6,062 bases of DNA from an uncultured Oscillospiraceae bacterium (GTDB lineage: Bacteria; Bacillota; Clostridia; Oscillospirales; Oscillospiraceae), in NCBI GenBank assembly GCA_934668605.1, contig CAKUNY010000126.1:1-6062 (forward strand), read 5' to 3'. A program made the translations under genes and the position numbers. Position 1 is the first letter of the stretch; every line of letters starts with the position of its first letter. Shown piece by piece: positions 1 to 4,093 of the stretch. Under the pieces are notes generated by a model. That model was not told the origin of the DNA. It made no database searches and saw only the letters and a list, made by a program, of their open reading frames with translations.

Positions 1-53
1 ATCAGCTGGTCACGGCGGGCTTCACTTACATTCGGTTTCAAAATTACGATCAT
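1..53 (-). CDS. aroF: DAHP synthase (3-deoxy-7-phosphoheptulonate synthase), aroF type, 5' end only
   Basis: Only the first 17 codons are inside the window; the gene continues off the left edge. The reverse strand reads MIVILKPNVSEARRDQL, which resembles the N-terminal regulatory (ferredoxin-like) segment of type I-beta DAHP synthases, typically 'MIVVMKPGAS/TEEE..'. These enzymes condense phosphoenolpyruvate and erythrose 4-phosphate, the first step of the shikimate pathway to Phe, Tyr and Trp, in the cytoplasm. The start is fixed by a GGAGG ribosome site (63-67) 9 nt upstream of the ATG. The call rests on a short peptide, but it is strongly reinforced by the Phe/Tyr-rich leader peptide and terminator just upstream, an arrangement expected for an aromatic amino acid biosynthesis gene. 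Another aromatic-pathway gene is the main alternative. Confidence 0.7.
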   Translation of the reverse strand, partial: MIVILKPNVSEARRDQL

Positions 54-67
54 GGTCTTGCACCTCC

Positions 68-104
68 AAAAAAATAAGGGCGGCACAGGGAATCTGTGCC
101 GCCC
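68..104 (-). terminator. Intrinsic terminator of the aroF attenuator
   Basis: On the minus strand an 11-bp perfect stem (GGGCGGCACAG at 104-94 with CTGTGCCGCCC at 88-78) closes a 5-nt loop and is followed by TTATTTTTTT (77-68). The T-tract runs directly into the aroF Shine-Dalgarno sequence at 67-63, so termination here would stop transcription before the gene. On the plus strand the stem is followed by GAAAAA, so it should work only toward aroF. Confidence 0.9.
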
Positions 105-134
105 GAAAAACCTTGGTTTTCTCGTTTTTGCGCA

Positions 135-203
135 TCACAAATTGCCCTTACTATTGCAAATAGTAAAGTAAAAGTAATATGCGCCAAAAACGAACTGAGC
201 CAT
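135..203 (-). CDS. Phe/Tyr-rich leader peptide, 22 residues (attenuator)
   Basis: A short frame opens with ATG at 203-201, 8 nt after AAGGAG (217-212), and ends with TGA at 137-135. It encodes Met-Ala-Gln, then FVFGAYYFYF (residues 4-13), then TICNSKGNL. Seven of the ten central residues are Phe or Tyr (four Phe, three Tyr) and there is no Trp. It has its own promoter, its own strong ribosome site and a terminator 31 nt past its stop, which is the signature of a regulatory leader whose translation, rather than its product, matters. Stalling at the aromatic codons when charged tRNA-Phe or tRNA-Tyr is scarce should allow aroF transcription. It would be missed by gene callers because of its size. 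A chance frame is unlikely given the composition and placement. Confidence 0.88.
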   Translation of the reverse strand: MAQFVFGAYYFYFTICNSKGNL

Positions 204-232
204 GTGAGGTTCTCCTTATCTAAGATGGGCTT

Positions 233-261
233 ATTCTAGCGCTGCAATGTATAAAAGTCAA
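233..261 (-). promoter_or_regulatory. Sigma-A type promoter of the aroF leader
   Basis: On the minus strand TTGACT (-35, 261-256) is followed by exactly 17 nt and TAGAAT (-10, 238-233). Both boxes differ little from consensus. The predicted start near 226 leaves a short untranslated stretch before the leader-peptide ribosome site at 217-212. An AT-rich stretch lies just upstream. It is divergent from the blaI promoter; the two -35 boxes are about 40 nt apart. Confidence 0.8.
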
Positions 262-301
262 TGACAAAATGTTACAAACAGAAGAAAATTGCGAAAATTG
301 C

Positions 302-330
302 TTGACAAAGCTGTCTATTCATAATAGACT
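302..330 (+). promoter_or_regulatory. Promoter of the blaI-blaR1 pair
   Basis: TTGACA (302-307) is a perfect -35 box. It is followed by 17 nt and TAGACT (325-330) as the -10 box. The -10 and most of the spacer are covered by the first palindromic operator (313-329), so repressor binding would block RNA polymerase directly. The expected start is near 337, inside the second dyad. Confidence 0.8.
313..329. promoter_or_regulatory. Predicted BlaI-family operator 1
   Basis: GTCTATTCATAATAGAC is a perfect dyad with 7-bp arms around CAT. It overlaps the -10 region of the blaI promoter. BlaI/MecI repressors bind dyads of about this size as dimers and repress their own operon; the half-site GTCTA differs from the classical staphylococcal TACA/TGTA core, so assignment to this repressor rests on position and symmetry. 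Confidence 0.75.
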
Positions 331-336
331 ATGTTT

Positions 337-353
337 GTCCATAGATAATAGAC
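337..353. promoter_or_regulatory. Predicted BlaI-family operator 2
   Basis: GTCCATAGATAATAGAC repeats the first dyad with one exact half (AATAGAC) and one degenerate half (GTCCATA against GTCTATT). Its centre lies 24 bp from that of operator 1. It sits over the probable transcription start and ends just before the AGGAGGG ribosome site (354-360) of blaI. Paired operators with one strong and one weaker site fit dimer-pair binding by this family. Confidence 0.65.
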
Positions 354-366
354 AGGAGGGATTCAC

Positions 367-726
367 ATGCCCGATGGAAAGCTTGGCGCGGTCGAGGCAC
401 GATTTGCGGACCTCGTGTGGGAAAACGCGCCCATCGCGTCGAGAGAGCTGGCGCGGCTCTGCGAACAGGAGCTCGGCTGGAAACGCACGACAACCTATAA
501 TGTATTGCGCAAGCTCTGCGACCGGGGATTATTTTTCAATGACGGCGGAATCGTCAAGGCGAAACTTTCCCGCGAGAGCTTTTACTGCGCGCAGGGGGAG
601 ACGTTGGTCGACGAGGCGTTCGGGGGCTCGCTTCCGGCGTTTTTCGCGGCGTTTACAAAGCGGCGCGCCTTGAGCCGGGCGGAAATTCAGGAAATTCAGC
701 GCATGATTGACGTGGCGGAGGAATAG
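367..726 (+). CDS. blaI: BlaI/MecI-family winged-helix transcriptional repressor
   Basis: This 119-residue protein has the length and layout of the penicillinase-repressor family (Penicillinase_R). The winged helix occupies roughly residues 5-75, with the diagnostic stretch WKRTTTYNVLRKLCDRGLF near residue 38-56 as the DNA-recognition helix and start of the wing. The C-terminal part (FFAAFTKRRALSRAEIQEIQRMID) is the usual helical dimerization region. The family dimer represses its own operon and is inactivated by proteolysis when the partner membrane peptidase is triggered. The start is set by AGGAGGG (354-360), 6 nt upstream of the ATG. The next gene begins 1 nt after its stop, so the pair is co-transcribed. 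The Asn-Phe cleavage site of staphylococcal BlaI is not obvious here; an Ala-Phe-rich stretch occupies the comparable region. The regulated genes are unknown, so the symbol reflects family rather than beta-lactam resistance. Confidence 0.9.
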   Translation: MPDGKLGAVEARFADLVWENAPIASRELARLCEQELGWKRTTTYNVLRKLCDRGLFFNDGGIVKAKLSRESFYCAQGETLVDEAFGGSLPAFFAAFTKRRALSRAEIQEIQRMIDVAEE

Positions 727-727
727 C

Positions 728-2524
728 ATGGGAGACTTCTTTTTGGGAATCATCGATCATCTGGACGTGGTGTTTTCAGGGTTCCTGAACCGCGCGCTGG
801 CGGCGACGCTGGTGCTTCTGGCGGCGTGCCTGTATCGCGTGCTGCTTCCGAAGGCGCCCAAGTGGTCGCGGTGTCTTTTGTGGGGGCTGGCCGGGCTCCG
901 GCTGGCGCTGCCGGTATCCATTCAGAGTGTGTGGAGTTTAGTCCCGAGCGAGACGGTTCTCGACTACGAGACGGCGCAGTACGCGGCAAAGCCCGAGATC
1001 ACAAGCGGCATTGCCGCCGTCAACCGTGCGGTGAATCCGGCGTTCGGCGAGCGCTTTGCGGCCAATCCGGCTGGAAGCGTCAACCCCTTACAGGTCTGGA
1101 TGCACATCGCGGGGGTGATCTGGGCGGCCGGCGTGCTGGTGCTGCTGGTGATGGCTTTGTTGAGTTTTTTAAAGGTTCGCCGCCGGGTCGGCGCGTCCAT
1201 CGAGTGTTCGCCCGGCGTCAGGCTCTGCGACGGGATTGACACGCCGTTTCTGCTGGGGCTTGTCCGGCCGACGATTTATCTTCCGTCCGGGCTTTCGGAG
1301 GAGGAGCAGAAATACGTGCTGGCGCACGAAATTGCGCACAAAACACATGGCGACTGCCTCTGGAAGCTCCTTGGGTACGGGCTTCTGTGCGTCTACTGGT
1401 TCAATCCGCTCGTCTGGCTGGGGTATAGCCTGTTTTGCAGAGATTTGGAGCTTGCGTGCGACGAGCGGGTCGTGAGGAGCTACAGCTTGTCGGAGAAAAA
1501 ATGCTATGCGGGCGTGCTTCTTGCTTGCAGCCTCCCGCGCGGCGCGATCTCAGCCTGCCCGCTGGCCTTCGGAGAGGTCGGGATCAAGGAGCGCGTGAAG
1601 CGGGTGCTCGACAAAAAGCCCGCGAAGGTGCTCATCGCGCTGGCGCTTGCGATTTGCCTTGCAATCGGTGTTTGCTTCCTGACAGCGAAGAAGACGCAGA
1701 ACTATGGCCTATCCGACGGTACGTATGTCATGGACGAAGCGGATGCGGTTCAGATTCTGCCGTCGCGGGTGACCTTCCGGATGTCTGGCAGCCGTCAAGA
1801 ATTTGTATTTATGCTAAGCCCGCTTTCCTCTTATTATATGGCGGGGGAGTATACAATAAATGACGGCGTTGTAACCTGCTCCAACGGGCTGTATACGCTT
1901 GTCTTCAAAATCAAGGACAACGGCACCATTGTTCTGCAAATACCGAATCAGGACGGGCTTCACATGAGTGGGCTCTTTATTCCCAATGGCACGGAATTTC
2001 ACTATGAAGAGCCCAGCCGCGGAGCGCTCACCTTCCATGCCGAGCCCGCAAGTCCTAATGCCATGCGCGCGGATTTTGACCTTGATTTTGGAGAAGCGCT
2101 GGATTATGGCGAGGTCTGGGCAGAATGCTGGCAGGACGGCGTGTGTACAAAATCCGAGCCTTTGGCGCTGAATCGGGAGGATGGACAGCTGCATCTCTCG
2201 TTTCAGGTTCAAAACGGCGACGGAGAGAATGCGCCCACCGTGCAGGTTTCGATGCAGGGCGGAACTTCTGATGCTGTTCTGACAAAATTTGAGCTGCCCG
2301 ATACGATGACAGGCTATCTGTTCAAGTCCTATGACGACGGGCAGGAGCTTTACCCATGGGACGGGGATACGTATGTGCTGGCGGCGCTTGCGCCGGACCT
2401 CGGAGACGGCGTGCGGCAAGTCGATTGCATCGATCTGAGCATGGAGCCCGCGCTCTATGAGCAGGCCGCGTGTATGGTGCTCGTCAAAGCGGCATTCGGT
2501 TCGGATGAATTCCCACATGGATAA
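728..2524 (+). CDS. BlaR1/MecR1-like M56-family membrane metallopeptidase with a non-penicillin-binding sensor domain
   Basis: The 598-residue product starts at ATG 728, 6 nt after GGAGG (717-721) and 1 nt after the blaI stop; an upstream in-frame ATG at 707 lies inside blaI and lacks this spacing. Hydrophobic segments lie at about residues 20-40, 48-66 and 124-148. The zinc peptidase core follows: CDGIDTPFLLGLVRPTIYLP (about 167-186), HEIAH at 200-204 with catalytic Glu201, and ELACDE at 241-246, whose Glu241 is the likely third zinc ligand. A last membrane helix (about 300-320) leads to a roughly 275-residue extracellular domain. In BlaR1 that domain is an acyl-accepting penicillin sensor; here no SxxK or KTG motif is seen. 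Instead there is a beta-rich region with FMLSPLSSYYMAGEY (about 365-379) and a second part from about 430. It probably senses another ligand or stress and then inactivates the adjacent repressor. Identity as an M56 peptidase is secure; the signal is unknown. Confidence 0.9.
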   Translation: MGDFFLGIIDHLDVVFSGFLNRALAATLVLLAACLYRVLLPKAPKWSRCLLWGLAGLRLALPVSIQSVWSLVPSETVLDYETAQYAAKPEITSGIAAVNRAVNPAFGERFAANPAGSVNPLQVWMHIAGVIWAAGVLVLLVMALLSFLKVRRRVGASIECSPGVRLCDGIDTPFLLGLVRPTIYLPSGLSEEEQKYVLAHEIAHKTHGDCLWKLLGYGLLCVYWFNPLVWLGYSLFCRDLELACDERVVRSYSLSEKKCYAGVLLACSLPRGAISACPLAFGEVGIKERVKRVLDKKPAKVLIALALAICLAIGVCFLTAKKTQNYGLSDGTYVMDEADAVQILPSRVTFRMSGSRQEFVFMLSPLSSYYMAGEYTINDGVVTCSNGLYTLVFKIKDNGTIVLQIPNQDGLHMSGLFIPNGTEFHYEEPSRGALTFHAEPASPNAMRADFDLDFGEALDYGEVWAECWQDGVCTKSEPLALNREDGQLHLSFQVQNGDGENAPTVQVSMQGGTSDAVLTKFELPDTMTGYLFKSYDDGQELYPWDGDTYVLAALAPDLGDGVRQVDCIDLSMEPALYEQAACMVLVKAAFGSDEFPHG

Positions 2525-2573
2525 GAAGCGGAAGGGCTGCGCTTTACAAAGTGCGCAAAACTTTGATTTTTTT

Positions 2574-2587
2574 GTAGGGGTTGATGC
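2574..2587 (+). repeat. Degenerate partial copy of the GTAGGGG palindromic repeat
   Basis: GTAGGGGTTGATGC matches the first 14 nt of the full copy at 2611 in 13 positions. It then diverges (TTGCGCGATGCTCC), so the second hairpin arm is largely lost. It follows a run of T residues (2568-2573). Confidence 0.55.
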
Positions 2588-2610
2588 TTGCGCGATGCTC
2601 CTTCTTCTGC

Positions 2611-2636
2611 GTAGGGGTCGATGCCCACATCGACCC
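2611..2636 (+). repeat. Palindromic intergenic repeat, copy in forward orientation
   Basis: A 26-nt unit starting GTAGGGG folds into a 9-bp perfect hairpin (2615-2623 with 2628-2636, loop CCCA). Its reverse complement matches the unit at 2689-2714 in 24 of 26 positions. Units of this style (GTAGGGG..., GC-rich palindrome) recur in intergenic regions of gut clostridia as I know them; their function is not established. Confidence 0.8.
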
Positions 2637-2688
2637 AAGGGAAGTTGCGAATTCGCTGGAGATTTCCGTAAAATCAGGTTATTTTGCC

Positions 2689-2714
2689 GGGACGATGTGG
2701 GCATCGTCCCCTAC
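2689..2714 (-). repeat. Palindromic intergenic repeat, inverted copy
   Basis: This 26-nt unit is the inverted partner of 2611-2636. It forms its own 9-bp hairpin (2689-2697 with 2702-2710, loop TGGG). The only two differences from the partner fall on the two sides of the same base pair, so the hairpin is preserved. The two units bracket 52 nt of unrelated sequence. Confidence 0.8.
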
Positions 2715-2750
2715 GAACCTCCCGGGAGATTACCGGGAGGGTTCCTTTTT
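2715..2750 (+). terminator. Intrinsic terminator after the blaI-blaR1 operon
   Basis: GAACCTCCCGG (2715-2725) pairs with CCGGGAGGGTTC (2733-2744), with one bulged G and a 7-nt loop, followed by C and TTTTT (2746-2750). It directly abuts the inverted repeat copy. It probably ends the regulator transcript and limits readthrough into the serpins. Confidence 0.75.
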
Positions 2751-2844
2751 GCTTCTGGCGAAAAAATTTTTTCGATTCGTGCAACCAATGCACAGAGTTG
2801 TCGTCTTTTGAGGCAGAGGGACAAATGAAAAAGGAGGAATCTCT

Positions 2845-4089
2845 ATGAAAGGCAAACAGCTTCTTGCGGCGCTTCTCGCCGCCTGCATGCTCACGGCGAC
2901 AGGCTGCGCGGCAAAATCCGCTTCGGTGGAGAATCTGATGAAGGATACGAAGAAAGAGCAAACGGAATCGCTCTACGATACATCCGTTGTGCAGGATACA
3001 GCTACGGCGCTGACCGGCTTCGGCATAAAGCTTCTGCAAAACGCGATGGTGGAAGCGAACCCGCTTGTCTCCCCACTGAGCGTGGCGAGCGCGCTTTCCA
3101 TGACGGCAAACGGCGCGTTGGGGGAGACAAAGACGCAGATGGAGCAGGCGCTCGGCGCGGATACGGGCAGCTTAAACGCGTATTTTTCCGTGCTGCAAGC
3201 GTATTTAAAGGACAATCAGCAGATGAAGCTTGCCAATTCCATCTGGATGAAGGACACAGACACGCTTCATATAGAAGACACATTCTTGCAGCAGAACGCA
3301 AACGTCTTTGGCGCAGGGATCTATTCAGCACCCTTTGACGACACGACCAAGACGGCCATCAACGACTGGGTGAAGGAAAACACGGACGGGATGATCCCGG
3401 AGATCATTGATAAAATTCCGACCGACACGGTGATGTATCTGGTGAACGCGCTGGCGTTTGATGCGAAGTGGGCGAGCGTGTTCCAATCCAGCGACGTGTG
3501 GGACGAAACATTCATCGCGCGGGACGGCAGAAAGCAGACTGGCGCATTTCTCCATGGCGAAGTCAGGCAGTATCTGCATGACGAGCACGCCGAGGGCTTC
3601 CTCAAGCCCTATGAGGGCGGCAGATATGCGTTCGCGGCGCTTTTGCCGGACGAAACTACCAGCATAGAGGATTATGTGAGCCGGTTGACAGGCGAGCAGC
3701 TTCATGCTATACTCACTTCTCCCGGGGATGAAACCGTGGAAATTGCCATGCCGAAGTTCAAAACGGAATTTTCTGCCGAGCTTTCTGATTCACTCCAAGC
3801 ACTCGGCATGACGGATGCGTTTGACGGCGAGAAGGCTGACTTTACCGCCCTTGGCACGTCGGACGAAGGCAACATCTGTATCTCGAACGTTTTCCACAAG
3901 ACCTTCCTGCAGGTCGACGAGGCGGGCACAAAGGCCGGCGCAGCCACAGCGGCCGATATGGCGACCGAGAGCGCGGCGGAATACCCACACAGCGTCTATC
4001 TCGAGCGGCCGTTTTTGTACATGATCGTCGATCTGGACACCGGGCTTCCCGTGTTCCTCGGCGTGCTGACAGAGTTACCGGAGGTGTGA
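2845..4089 (+). CDS. Serpin-family protease inhibitor, lipoprotein (serpin 1)
   Basis: The 414-residue product begins with a lipoprotein signal: Lys-rich start, hydrophobic core, and LTATGC with Cys21 as the lipidation site, so it should be anchored outside the membrane. The serpin fold covers about residues 55-414: LVSPLSVASALSMTANGALG near 74-93, the LVNALAFDAKW strand, LQALGMTDAFD, and the C-terminal VYLERPFLYMI (384-394, signature Pro389-Phe390; Glu387 replaces the usual Asp/Asn/Gln). The reactive loop has a canonical inhibitory hinge, EAGTKAGAATAA (359-370: P17 Glu, P15 Gly, P14 Thr, P12-P9 Ala/Gly/Ala/Ala). Counting from the hinge gives P1 Glu375 and P1' Ser376, though the segment after P1 is about three residues longer than in antitrypsin, so the scissile bond is uncertain. 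Serpins trap serine or cysteine proteases as covalent complexes. AAGGAGG (2831-2837) sits 7 nt before the ATG. It is the first gene of the serpin cluster. Confidence 0.95.
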   Translation: MKGKQLLAALLAACMLTATGCAAKSASVENLMKDTKKEQTESLYDTSVVQDTATALTGFGIKLLQNAMVEANPLVSPLSVASALSMTANGALGETKTQMEQALGADTGSLNAYFSVLQAYLKDNQQMKLANSIWMKDTDTLHIEDTFLQQNANVFGAGIYSAPFDDTTKTAINDWVKENTDGMIPEIIDKIPTDTVMYLVNALAFDAKWASVFQSSDVWDETFIARDGRKQTGAFLHGEVRQYLHDEHAEGFLKPYEGGRYAFAALLPDETTSIEDYVSRLTGEQLHAILTSPGDETVEIAMPKFKTEFSAELSDSLQALGMTDAFDGEKADFTALGTSDEGNICISNVFHKTFLQVDEAGTKAGAATAADMATESAAEYPHSVYLERPFLYMIVDLDTGLPVFLGVLTELPEV

Positions 4090-4093
4090 TGCA

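Larger units (their letters stand above)
68..226 (-). promoter_or_regulatory. Phe/Tyr transcription attenuator in the aroF leader RNA
   Basis: The leader RNA (from an inferred start near 226) shows the four-segment logic of classical attenuation. Segment 1 (191-180, GTTTTTGGCGCA), inside the leader peptide frame, can pair with segment 2 (134-124, TGCGCAAAAAC) with a single bulged G. Segment 2 can instead pair with segment 3 (111-100, GTTTTTCGGGCG), which overlaps the 5' arm of the terminator stem, so 2:3 pairing would pre-empt termination. A further hairpin (10 bp, 168-159 with 155-146, loop TGC) lies inside the leader frame. A ribosome stalled on the Tyr/Phe run (codons at 179-165) would cover segment 1 and free segment 2; a ribosome reaching the stop codon (137-135) would sit beside segment 2 and favour the terminator. 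Pairings were read by eye, without energy calculation; the 2:3 stem is imperfect. Confidence 0.8.
2525..2844. other. Intergenic region with palindromic repeats and a terminator
   Basis: These 320 nt separate the blaR1-like gene from the serpins. They contain a degenerate repeat copy (2574-2587), two full palindromic copies in inverted orientation (2611-2636 and 2689-2714), an intrinsic terminator (2715-2750), a 16-nt perfect palindrome CGAAAAAATTTTTTCG (2759-2774), and a small dyad GTGCA-N5-TGCAC (2779-2793). Only a poor promoter candidate is seen (TTGTCG at 2798-2803, 17 nt, ACAAAT at 2821-2826). Short frames across the repeats have no ribosome site and appear to be repeat-derived. The serpin ribosome site AAGGAGG is at 2831-2837. 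Confidence 0.7.

Noticed and set aside
269..673. Plus-strand frame overlapping blaI in another register
   Set aside because: It starts upstream of the blaI promoter and is Arg/Ser-rich; the winged-helix frame is clearly the coding one.
707..727. Upstream in-frame ATG at 707 as start of the M56 peptidase
   Set aside because: It would overlap blaI by 20 nt and lacks a well-placed ribosome site, whereas ATG 728 follows GGAGG by 6 nt and gives the usual N-terminus.
1814..2704. Long minus-strand open frame (296 codons) opposite the sensor domain
   Set aside because: It lies antisense to a well-supported gene, has Arg/His/Cys-rich composition typical of shadow frames, and shows no recognisable domain.
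2574..2714. CRISPR array
   Set aside because: Only two full copies in opposite orientation plus one fragment, internally palindromic, with no regular spacers and no cas genes.
2798..2824. TTGTC...GACAA inverted repeat before serpin 1 as a BlaI operator, and TTGTCG/ACAAAT as a promoter
   Set aside because: The arms are only 5 bp with a 17-nt gap and do not match the GTCTATT/AATAGAC dyad; the -10 candidate is poor.
2457..2828. Plus-strand small frames across the intergenic repeats (also 2581-2811)
   Set aside because: They arise from the palindromic repeats and terminator, lack a ribosome site, and encode repeat-derived sequence.
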